The notes beneath the pieces are model-generated. The model did not search any database, was not told the origin of the DNA, and saw only the letters and a list, made by a program, of their open reading frames with translations. A DNA stretch of 9,409 nucleotides from PALSA-911 sp037442565 (GTDB lineage: Bacteria; Pseudomonadota; Alphaproteobacteria; Acetobacterales; Acetobacteraceae), in the NCBI GenBank assembly GCA_037442565.1, contig JBBIQA010000166.1, forward strand, positions 1 through 9,409, given 5' to 3'. Of the stretch, positions 1 to 5,663 are shown one piece after another. The position numbers were made by a program, and so were the translations under genes. Position 1 is the first letter of the stretch. Each line of letters begins with the position of its first letter.

Positions 1-4
1 ATGG

Positions 5-322
5 GTGTGGCCGGAGATGGAGCGGGCAGTGCAGTCGGCCCTGCGGCATTGGACGATGGGAGACACCAATACCATCAGGGCAGGAGGCGCGATCGCGGAT
101 CGTGCCTGGAAAGGCGCGTGCTACGGCCTGGCGGGCGATGAATTCGCCACCCGCATCCTGTTCGACGAGGTCGTGGAGGCATTGGCTGAATTCGATCGCC
201 TGAGCCGTATTTATGACGATCGCCACGCGCAGGTCCTGCGGGCCATTCACGTATCGACGTCCTGGCGGGTCACCGCGCCGTTGCGGCTGGCCAGGGCGCT
301 GACCTCCGGCCGTCCCGCCTGA
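5..322 (+). CDS. Small hypothetical protein or C-terminal fragment of a larger, glycosyltransferase-like protein
   Basis: The frame is open from the left window edge to a TGA at 320-322. The first possible starts are a GTG at 5 and an ATG at 17, and no clear ribosome binding site is visible, so the real start may lie outside the window. The 105 visible residues have no catalytic motif that I recognise. Residues ~55-75 are charged and helical-looking. The tail contains STSWRVTAPLRLARAL (residues 84-99). I recall the pattern S-x-SWR-x-T-x-PLR near the ends of bacterial glycosyltransferases and cell-surface polysaccharide enzymes, where it follows a helical linker. That assignment is by family memory only. 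The gene converges on the rhodanese gene with 22 bases between the stops. It could equally be a stand-alone small protein. Confidence 0.5.
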   Translation: MWPEMERAVQSALRHWTMGDTNTIRAGGAIADRAWKGACYGLAGDEFATRILFDEVVEALAEFDRLSRIYDDRHAQVLRAIHVSTSWRVTAPLRLARALTSGRPA

Positions 323-344
323 TCCAGCCGGCCGCCTTACCGGA

Positions 345-725
345 TCACGGCTTTTCCACCTCGCCGCCCGCCGCCACCCAGTCCTTGAACCCGCCGAGAT
401 TGCGCACGTCCCGGTAGCCCAGGTCGTGCAGCGTCTTGCCGGCCAGCGCCGCACGCCCGCCGGAGCCGCAATAGAGGATCACCGGCCGATCGGTGTGGAA
501 GGCCGGATCATGCGTGGAGGAGTCCGGCGCGGCGCGGAATTCCAGAAGCCCGCGGGAGACGGCGACGGCGCCCTTCACCTTGCCGCTGGCGGCGATTTCG
601 ACGCCGTCGCGCAGGTCCACCACCAAAGCGTTGGCCGTGGCCATCATTTTCGCCGCCTCGGCCGGTGATATGGCGGGCACGAGGGCGCTGGCGGCGGCGA
701 GCATGTCTTTCAGGGTCGTGGTCAT
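345..725 (-). CDS. Single-domain rhodanese-like sulfurtransferase
   Basis: This 126-residue cytoplasmic protein is about the length of a single rhodanese domain, with no signal peptide. The domain spans residues ~15-122. VVDLRDG (35-41) is the usual entry motif, the active-site loop is YCGSGGRA with the probable persulfide-carrying Cys86, and LGGFKDW (110-116) is the typical C-terminal motif. Rhodaneses move sulfane sulfur from thiosulfate, persulfides or protein donors to thiophilic acceptors; the donor and acceptor here cannot be read from sequence. The ATG at 725 is preceded by AGGAG at about 9 bases spacing, which supports this start. It is the last of five minus-strand genes, 87 bases downstream of the flavin-reductase-like gene, so cotranscription is plausible but unproven. 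The family call is firm; the physiological role is unknown. Confidence 0.9.
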   Translation of the reverse strand: MTTTLKDMLAAASALVPAISPAEAAKMMATANALVVDLRDGVEIAASGKVKGAVAVSRGLLEFRAAPDSSTHDPAFHTDRPVILYCGSGGRAALAGKTLHDLGYRDVRNLGGFKDWVAAGGEVEKP

Positions 726-812
726 GGTTGCTGTCTCCTGGGGTCTGCATGGATGGAATGGAGTGTCGGCCGGCGCCGGACGCGGCGCGATGCCGGGTGT
801 GAGGTCGGCCGG

Positions 813-1316
813 TTAGCCGCCGTAGAACACGGTTTCGCCCAGATCCTTCATCTCCAGGATCGCCGCGTCCGGGCGGCCTGTGATGGCGTTCGGCAGATGC
901 GCCTCGACGACCTCGCCGACGACGATGTGATGGTCGCCCTGTTCGACGATGCTGGCGACCTTGCATTCCAGCGCGCCGATCGCGGCGTTCAGGATCGGCA
1001 GGCCGTTATGGCCGTTGTGGAAATCCTGGCCGGACAGCTTGCCGCCTTCCAGCACCGCCGGCTTGAAGAAGGTGAAGGCGAGGCCCTTGGCGTCCTTGCC
1101 GAGCATATTGAGGGTGAAGATCCCGGTGGATTTCAGCAGCGCGTAGGTGCCGCTGTCGGTCTTCACCCCGACCACAACCAGCGGCGGGCTGAAGGCGGAC
1201 TGGGTGACCCAGTTGACCGTGGCGGCGGCGACCGTGCCCTCGCCGGCCTTGGCGGTGAGGACGTAGATCCCGTAGGGGATCATGCGCAGCGCGGTCTTCT
1301 TGGCATCGAGATTCAT
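813..1316 (-). CDS. Flavin reductase-like FMN-binding domain protein
   Basis: The 167 residues match the length and pattern of the flavin-reductase-like / DIM6-NTAB family: a split beta-barrel that binds FMN, often as the reductase partner of a two-component flavin monooxygenase. Visible family features are the N-terminal MIPYGIYVLTA (12-22), the FMN-contact stretch ATVNWVTQSAFSPPLVVVGV (32-51), IFTLNML (66-72), and the C-terminal GDHHIVVGEVV (128-138), a family hallmark. The ATG at 1316 has a very good ribosome binding site, GAGGAGG, about 5 bases upstream. It lies 60 bases after the 2-hydroxyacid dehydrogenase gene and 87 bases before the rhodanese gene, on the same strand. No monooxygenase gene is in the window, so it may supply reduced flavin to an enzyme coded elsewhere or act as an oxidoreductase itself. 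The substrate cannot be assigned. Confidence 0.88.
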   Translation of the reverse strand: MNLDAKKTALRMIPYGIYVLTAKAGEGTVAAATVNWVTQSAFSPPLVVVGVKTDSGTYALLKSTGIFTLNMLGKDAKGLAFTFFKPAVLEGGKLSGQDFHNGHNGLPILNAAIGALECKVASIVEQGDHHIVVGEVVEAHLPNAITGRPDAAILEMKDLGETVFYGG

Positions 1317-1376
1317 CGTTTCCTCCTCGGGTTCGTGAACGAGCGTAGACGTTATGGTGTCCGGGGTGAATTGCCC

Positions 1377-2321
1377 TCACGCCACCTGGTGCAGCAGCGT
1401 CTCCCCGGCAGCGAGCCGGCGGCAGTTCTCCGCGGCAATGGAGAAGCTGCGCGCGAAGGTGCCGCTGGTCAGCCAGCCGATATGCGGCGTCAGCACCACA
1501 TTCGGCAGCCGCAGCAGCGGATCGGCGGGCTCGGCCGGCTCGGCGGCGAACACGTCCAGCCCGGCGGCGGCCAAACGGCCCGCGCGCAACGCCTCCGTCA
1601 GCGCGGGCTGGTCGACCAGCCCGCCGCGGGCGGTGTTGATCAGGATCGCCCCCGGCTTCATCCGTGCCAGGGCGTCACGGCCGATCAACCGGTCGGTGGC
1701 GGCATCCAGCGGCACGTGCAGCGAGACGATGTCGGCCTCGGCCAGCAAGGCATCCAGCGGCCGGTAGGCATCTGGCGCGTCGGCGTGCGGCGCGCGGGCG
1801 GCGTAGATCACCCGGCAGCCGAGCGCGCCCAGCACTGGCGCCAGCGCGCGGGGAATGGCGCCGTAGCCGACCAGCCCCACGGTCCGCCCACCCAGCTCGC
1901 CCAGCCCGTCCTGCATCGCCGCATCCAGCGACCAGCCGCGCCCGGCGCGGGTGGCCGCGTCGAAGGCCGGCAGGCGGCGCAGGCAGGCCAGCATCAGCGC
2001 CAGCGCCAGCTCCGCCACCGCCCTTGCATTGGTGCCGGGCAGGTTGCAGACCGCGATGCCACGGGCACGGGCGGCATCGAGGTCGATCGTGTTCACGCCG
2101 ACGCCGATCTTCTGGATCAGCCGCAGTTTCCCCGCCGCCGCGATCATCGCCGCCGTGCACGGCTGCAATACGTGCCAGAGCACCTCCGCCTCGGGCAGCG
2201 CCGCCATCAGCGCAATGTCATCGGTTTCCGGCACGACAACGACATCCAGCCCCTGCGCCTTCTGCGCCGCCAACTGCGCGGCCAGGTCCGCGCCGGCGGC
2301 GAAGTGGAAGACGATCCTCAT
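1377..2321 (-). CDS. D-2-hydroxyacid dehydrogenase (NAD(P)-dependent, 3-phosphoglycerate dehydrogenase/hydroxypyruvate reductase superfamily)
   Basis: The 314-residue protein has the two-part fold of D-isomer-specific 2-hydroxyacid dehydrogenases. The substrate domain is residues 1-~100 plus the C-terminus; the nucleotide domain is ~101-285. The catalytic set is visible: Arg232 in NTARGG, Glu261 in DVFAAEP and His280 in TPHIGW. The Rossmann loop reads VGLVGYGAIPRAL (148-160), so the third position of GxGxxG is Pro157. The enzyme should interconvert a 2-oxoacid and a D-2-hydroxyacid; glyoxylate/hydroxypyruvate, phosphoglycerate and related substrates all occur in this superfamily. The ATG at 2321 is chosen because it overlaps the enolase-like stop codon by four bases (ATGA) and the domain starts right there. 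The frame stays open far upstream, but that part is antisense to nothing protein-like and merely overlaps the enolase gene. Coenzyme and substrate are unassigned. Confidence 0.92.
   Translation of the reverse strand: MRIVFHFAAGADLAAQLAAQKAQGLDVVVVPETDDIALMAALPEAEVLWHVLQPCTAAMIAAAGKLRLIQKIGVGVNTIDLDAARARGIAVCNLPGTNARAVAELALALMLACLRRLPAFDAATRAGRGWSLDAAMQDGLGELGGRTVGLVGYGAIPRALAPVLGALGCRVIYAARAPHADAPDAYRPLDALLAEADIVSLHVPLDAATDRLIGRDALARMKPGAILINTARGGLVDQPALTEALRAGRLAAAGLDVFAAEPAEPADPLLRLPNVVLTPHIGWLTSGTFARSFSIAAENCRRLAAGETLLHQVA
2318..2321 (-). other. ATGA stop/start overlap, enolase-like gene into dehydrogenase gene
   Basis: The TGA stop of the enolase-like gene (2320-2318) and the ATG of the dehydrogenase (2321-2319) share bases. 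This layout usually goes with translational coupling by re-initiating ribosomes and a single messenger, so the two proteins are probably made together in related amounts. Confidence 0.9.
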
Positions 2322-3607
2322 TGGCGCGAACGGCCGAACGCCGAGCCGCCGGCGAAGCGCGCGCGGGCGCCGAGCGCCTCCTCGATCCGCAGCGCCTCGT
2401 TCCACTTCGCCATCCGCTCGCTGCGGGAAAAACTGCCGACCTTGAACTGCCCCACGCCCCAGCCGACTGCCAGATGGATGATGGTGGTGTCCTCGGTCTC
2501 GCCGGACCGCGCGCTGACGATGGCGGAGAACCCGGCCGCCTTCGCGGCGTTCCAGGCGGCGAGGGTCTCGGTAATGGTGCCGCGCTGGTTCGGCTTCAGC
2601 AGCACCGTGTTGGCGGCGCCCTTCTTCGCGGCCTCTGCAACGCGGGCGGCCTCGGTCACCAGGAAATCGTCGCCGACGATCTGCAGGCGGTGGCCGTACT
2701 CCTTGGTGAACGCGACGAACCCGGCGAAATCGTCCTCGGCCAACGGATCCTCGATGGAGACGATCGGATACCGCTCGATCCACTGGCCGAGCATGCGGAT
2801 CATGCCGTCGCTGTCCAGTTCGCGGCCCTCCAGGCCCAGCCTGTACTTGCCCCCGCGCCCGAACTCGGAGGCGGCGATATCCAGCGCGATGGCGACCTGC
2901 TCGCCCGGCCTGAAGCCGGCGCGCTCGATGGCGCGCACCAGCATTTCCAGCGCCTGCTCGTTGGCGGTGAAATCGGGCCACCAGCCGCCCTCGTCGGCAA
3001 CCCCGGCGAGCTTGCCGGCCGCCTTCATCAGTCCGCCGGCGGCGCGGTACACCTCCGCCGTCCAGTCCAGCGCCTCGGCAAAGCTCGCCGCCGCCGGGCA
3101 GCAGACCAGAAAATCCTGGATGTCCACCCGCCTTCCGGCATGCGCGCCGCCGCCGAAGATCTGGATCTGCGGCAGCGGCAGGGTGTTGGCGTCCTCGCCG
3201 CCGATATACCGATACAGCGGCTGCCCGGCGGCGGCGGCGGCGGCGTGCAGCGCGGCCATGGACACGGCAAGCACGGCGTTGCCGCCGAGGCGTGATTTGT
3301 TCGCCGTGCCGTCCAGCGTGATCAGCGTGTCGTCCAGCTCCGCCTGGTCCGCGGCGTCCATGCCGATCGCCGCATCGGCCAGTTCGCCGTTCACGTTGGC
3401 AACGGCGCGGGTGACGTCATAGCCGCCGAACGCCTCGCCGCCGTCGCGCAGGTCCAGCGCCTCGCCCGACCCGGTGGAGGCGCCGGCCGGGGCAATGGCG
3501 CGCCCGACCGCGCCGCCTTCCAGCAGCACCTCAGCCTCCACCGTCGGGCGGCCACGGCTGTCCCATACGCGGCGGCCATGCACGAAGGCGATGCGGGTTC
3601 CGGTCAT
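2318..3607 (-). CDS. Enolase (phosphopyruvate hydratase) paralogue with altered active site
   Basis: The 429 residues are collinear with bacterial enolase over the full length. Conserved features are DSRGRPTVEAEV (16-27), the mobile loop GASTG (42-46), His156 in GGGAHAG (yeast His159), Glu206 in ADEGG (yeast Glu211), Mg ligands Asp243, Glu286 (SIEDPLAEDD) and Asp313 (VGDD), Lys338 (LLKPNQ, yeast Lys345), Arg367-Ser368 and Lys389 (GQFKVG, yeast Lys396). Two active-site positions differ. The HRSGETED motif reads ARSGETED, giving Ala366 for yeast His373, and VDIQEF reads VDIQDF, giving Asp165 for yeast Glu168. The Ala codon is GCG, two changes from a His codon, so a base-calling error is unlikely. 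Metal-assisted abstraction of an alpha proton and loss of a beta-hydroxyl probably remain; the substrate may not be 2-phosphoglycerate. The ATG at 3607 overlaps the kinase stop (ATGA). I infer a non-glycolytic paralogue, with the housekeeping enolase elsewhere. Confidence 0.92.
   Translation of the reverse strand: MTGTRIAFVHGRRVWDSRGRPTVEAEVLLEGGAVGRAIAPAGASTGSGEALDLRDGGEAFGGYDVTRAVANVNGELADAAIGMDAADQAELDDTLITLDGTANKSRLGGNAVLAVSMAALHAAAAAAGQPLYRYIGGEDANTLPLPQIQIFGGGAHAGRRVDIQDFLVCCPAAASFAEALDWTAEVYRAAGGLMKAAGKLAGVADEGGWWPDFTANEQALEMLVRAIERAGFRPGEQVAIALDIAASEFGRGGKYRLGLEGRELDSDGMIRMLGQWIERYPIVSIEDPLAEDDFAGFVAFTKEYGHRLQIVGDDFLVTEAARVAEAAKKGAANTVLLKPNQRGTITETLAAWNAAKAAGFSAIVSARSGETEDTTIIHLAVGWGVGQFKVGSFSRSERMAKWNEALRIEEALGARARFAGGSAFGRSRQ
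3604..3607 (-). other. ATGA stop/start overlap, kinase gene into enolase-like gene
   Basis: The TGA stop of the kinase gene (3606-3604) overlaps the ATG of the enolase-like gene (3607-3605). It is the second such junction in a row, which makes kinase, enolase-like enzyme and dehydrogenase one tightly coupled expression unit. Confidence 0.9.
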
Positions 3608-4614
3608 GTGGACAATTCCTCGTTCCAGGCTTTTCCGACGTCGCTCAGGCGGTCCACCGGACGGGCCAGCAGGTCCCGGGCGGTCCGGCGTACCCGGTTC
3701 CTGTCGGTTTCCGACGTGATGTACTCGACCGGAGACTTGCCATCCACCCTCGCCAGGAACAGCCCGGCCAGCAGATGCGCGGCGCGCGCCTCCAGGGCGG
3801 CCGGGGCCTCCCAGGCAACGCCGGCCAGATAGCGGCTGGCCAGGGCGTCGAAGCAGGCCAGGAAACCGGCACGGGCCTGTGGGGTCCACAGGCATTTCAG
3901 CAGCAGATGGTTAAGGCAGAACGCCAGGTCGAAGGCCGGGTCGCCCCACCAGGCGCACTCGGCATCCAGGAACACCGGCCCGGCGGGGCCGTGCAGGATG
4001 TTCTTCGGGCTGACATCGCCGTGCACCAAGGCGCGCTTGTTGGCCCGCGTGGTCTCCACCAGCGCCAGCAGCGCGCCGGCGCGGTCCGGATGGGCACGGG
4101 CGGTGGCGACCAGATAGGGCTCCAGGCGGATGTCGTAGAAGATGTCGTCGGTGGGGAATTCGGCGGCCACGGCCGGATCGCCGGCGGTGGCGGCGTGAAT
4201 GCGGACCAGCGTGGCGGCGACCGCGGCGGCGAAGGCCGGATCGGCATGGCCATCGCGCAGCTCGGACTTCCACAGCGGATGGTCCGTGGCGGGAAGATAT
4301 TCCATCGCCAGCGCACCCGCCGCGTCATCCTGGCCCAGCAGGGCAGGGACCGCGCCCGGCGCGGCGGCGGCGGCGCGGCGCATCCAGCGCGCTTCATACA
4401 GGTTGCGGGCAACCGGCGCCCGCCAGTCGGCTTCCACCCGAAGCTTCGCCAGGGCGCGCTTCACGCAGACCGGGCCGGCCGGCAGGTCGATCCGCCAGAT
4501 GTCGGAAGAAACGCCGCCGGTCAGCGGCTCGCCGGTCGCCTCGGCGGCGGCCGGCATCAGGCCCATGCGGACCAGGCTGTCGAGGATGTCCTGCGGCGGA
4601 GAGGGGTTGGGCAT
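3604..4614 (-). CDS. Small-molecule kinase of the aminoglycoside phosphotransferase (APH)/choline kinase fold
   Basis: The 336-residue protein shows the APH-fold kinase signature. It has a glycine-containing nucleotide loop LTGGVSSDIW (31-40), the ATP lysine Lys52 in CVKRAL, the catalytic loop HGDVSPKNIL (198-207) with Asp200 and Asn205, and metal-binding Asp217 in FLDAE. A conserved AWWGDPAFDLAF stretch follows (221-232). The fold phosphorylates hydroxyls of small metabolites (choline, homoserine, methylthioribose, fructosamine) as well as antibiotics. Nothing here points to drug resistance. Its coupling to an enolase-like enzyme and a 2-hydroxyacid dehydrogenase suggests that its acceptor is a hydroxyacid, for example a glycerate-like compound; that is inference from neighbourhood. 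The ATG at 4614 has a weak AGGA about 8 bases upstream; Met17 is an alternative. It is the first gene of the minus-strand group and diverges from the 4720 gene across 105 bases. Confidence 0.88.
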   Translation of the reverse strand: MPNPSPPQDILDSLVRMGLMPAAAEATGEPLTGGVSSDIWRIDLPAGPVCVKRALAKLRVEADWRAPVARNLYEARWMRRAAAAAPGAVPALLGQDDAAGALAMEYLPATDHPLWKSELRDGHADPAFAAAVAATLVRIHAATAGDPAVAAEFPTDDIFYDIRLEPYLVATARAHPDRAGALLALVETTRANKRALVHGDVSPKNILHGPAGPVFLDAECAWWGDPAFDLAFCLNHLLLKCLWTPQARAGFLACFDALASRYLAGVAWEAPAALEARAAHLLAGLFLARVDGKSPVEYITSETDRNRVRRTARDLLARPVDRLSDVGKAWNEELST

Positions 4615-4719
4615 GGCGCCATCCTGTCCCGCCTCGGCCCGGGCGGCAACCGGCCGCCGGAGGGCTGCGATGATGCGATGTTCACGGTTTGTCAGCCTCC
4701 TGGCCGGCAGGATGCGGAC
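4615..4719. promoter_or_regulatory. Divergent intergenic region, presumed to hold promoters for both sides
   Basis: This 105-base spacer separates the minus-strand kinase operon from the plus-strand 4720 gene, so promoters for both should lie in or near it. I see no convincing sigma-70 pair on either strand; the best minus-strand -35-like hexamer, CTGACA, has no good -10 at 17 bases. The assignment rests on gene orientation only. Confidence 0.35.
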
Positions 4720-5180
4720 ATGACGATGCCATTGCCTCCATCGCCGAGCGACGCGTTTCTGGACCGCTTCCTGACCCGGATGCGCCCGGACGTGGCCGCC
4801 AGCNNNNNNNNNNNNNNNNNNNNNNNNNNNNNNNNNNNNNNNNNNNNNNNNNNNNNNNNNNNNNNNNNNNNNNNNNNNNNNNNNNNNNNNNNNNNNNNNN
4901 NNNCGACGCGTTTCTGGACCGCTTCCTGACCCGGATGCGCCCGGACGTGGCCGCCAGCTTCACGCCGGACCAGTTGGCGGCGGTGCGGATGGCCTTCGGC
5001 ATGCGTTACGCGATGGACCATGCGGTGGATGTGCGGCGAACCGTGACCCTGCCCTGGGGGCGGTTCTATCTGGTTCTGCTGGGCGGGCGGGACCGGCGAA
5101 CCGAGGCCAGCCGAGGCGCCGGCCTGTATCGCTGGCTGGCCCTGCTGGGCGGCGTCGCCGCTGCCGTGCTGCTGGCCTGA
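4720..5180 (+). CDS. Small protein with a C-terminal membrane segment, split by a false assembly gap
   Basis: The gene starts at ATG 4720, with AGGA seven bases upstream, runs into the run of Ns, and resumes after it in another frame. The 55 bases before the gap are repeated exactly after it. Removing one copy and the Ns (155 bases) gives one uninterrupted 306-base frame coding 101 residues. In that reconstruction the N-terminal part is soluble and charged (FLDRFLTRM, FTPDQLAAVRMAFGMRYAMD). A stretch with aromatic and aliphatic residues follows (LPWGRFYLVLLGG, 59-71), then a basic GRDRR, then a hydrophobic C-terminal helix at about 83-101, likely a tail anchor in the inner membrane. I do not recognise the family. 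It lies 58 bases before arfB on the same strand and may be cotranscribed with it. Function unknown. Confidence 0.7.
4749..4803 (+). repeat. Left copy of the 55-base sequence flanking the gap
   Basis: These 55 bases, from CGACGCGTTT to GGCCGCCAGC, are identical to 4904-4958 and abut the run of Ns directly. The match stops exactly at the left contig end. This is what two contigs sharing a k-mer-sized end look like, not a biological tandem repeat. Confidence 0.9.
4804..4903. other. Scaffold gap of exactly 100 N, probably artefactual
   Basis: Exactly 100 Ns, the conventional size for a gap of unknown length, sit between two identical 55-base ends. Collapsing the ends restores the reading frame of the small membrane-protein gene, so little or no real sequence is probably missing. 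Confidence 0.92.
4904..4958 (+). repeat. Right copy of the 55-base sequence flanking the gap
   Basis: This is an exact copy of 4749-4803 that begins at the first base after the Ns. Its length of 55 is a common de Bruijn graph k-mer size, and neighbouring contigs in such graphs share k-mer-sized ends. It should be merged with the left copy. Confidence 0.9.
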
Positions 5181-5238
5181 TCGTTGCCCCGGTCGGGAAC
5201 GGCGGTTAGGTTGCGGCGCTCCACCCGCAGGAACGGCG

Positions 5239-5658
5239 ATGATCCGCGTCACCGACACGCTCTCGATCGATCCGCGCGACATCGAGGAAAGCTTTGTCCG
5301 CGCCTCCGGACCCGGTGGGCAGAACGTCAACAAGGTCTCCACCGCGGTGCTGCTGCGCTTCAACCTGGCCGCCGCGGCGATGCCCGACGACGTGCGCGCC
5401 CGGCTGGTGCGCCTGGCCGGCAAGCGGCTGAGCCAGGACGGCATCCTGCTGATCACCGCCCAGCGCCACCGCACCCAGGACCGCAACCGGGCCGAGGCGC
5501 TGGAGGCGCTGGTGGACCTGGTCCGGCAGGCCACGATACGGCCGGTCAAGCGGGTGAAGACCCGCCCCACCCTGGCCTCCAAGGTCCGGCGGGTGGAGGC
5601 GAAGGCCCGGCGCGGCACCATCAAGCGCGGCCGCGCAACGCCCGCACACGAAGCCTAG
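5239..5658 (+). CDS. arfB: Alternative ribosome-rescue peptidyl-tRNA hydrolase ArfB (YaeJ)
   Basis: This 139-residue protein matches E. coli ArfB/YaeJ in length (140) and layout. The class I release-factor-like domain carries the GGQ motif at 26-28 within RASGPGGQNVNKVST. It is followed by a short helical region with AQRHRTQDRNRAEAL (85-99). The C-terminal tail from about residue 105 is rich in Lys/Arg (KRVKTRP, KVRRVEAKARR). In E. coli ArfB the GGQ loop hydrolyses peptidyl-tRNA on ribosomes stalled without a stop codon, and the basic tail enters the empty mRNA channel. Because the stop-codon recognition domain is absent, this is not a normal release factor. The ATG at 5239 has an AGGAA site ahead of it. 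The gene ends five bases before the stop of the convergent permease gene, so there is no room for a classical terminator between them. Confidence 0.94.
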   Translation: MIRVTDTLSIDPRDIEESFVRASGPGGQNVNKVSTAVLLRFNLAAAAMPDDVRARLVRLAGKRLSQDGILLITAQRHRTQDRNRAEALEALVDLVRQATIRPVKRVKTRPTLASKVRRVEAKARRGTIKRGRATPAHEA

Positions 5659-5663
5659 GGGCA

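Noticed and set aside
1664..3295. 543-codon plus-strand open frame
   Set aside because: Arg/Pro/Ala-rich shadow of the dehydrogenase and enolase genes, with no recognisable motif.
753..3422. 889-codon plus-strand open frame across the flavin reductase, dehydrogenase and enolase genes
   Set aside because: It is antisense to three well-recognised genes; long antisense frames are expected at this G+C content. The translation is rich in Arg, Gly and Gln with no domain pattern.
3604..4614. Antibiotic-resistance aminoglycoside phosphotransferase
   Set aside because: The APH fold is shared by many metabolic kinases; the coupling to metabolic enzymes and the lack of any mobile-element context do not support drug resistance.
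4749..4958. Biological direct repeat or target-site duplication around an inserted element
   Set aside because: Both copies end exactly at a 100-N gap, and collapsing them restores the gene; an assembly overlap explains it better than 55-base duplication by an insertion.
4692..5624. 310-codon minus-strand open frame running through the Ns
   Set aside because: It is only kept open by the unknown bases and lies antisense to the small membrane-protein gene and arfB.
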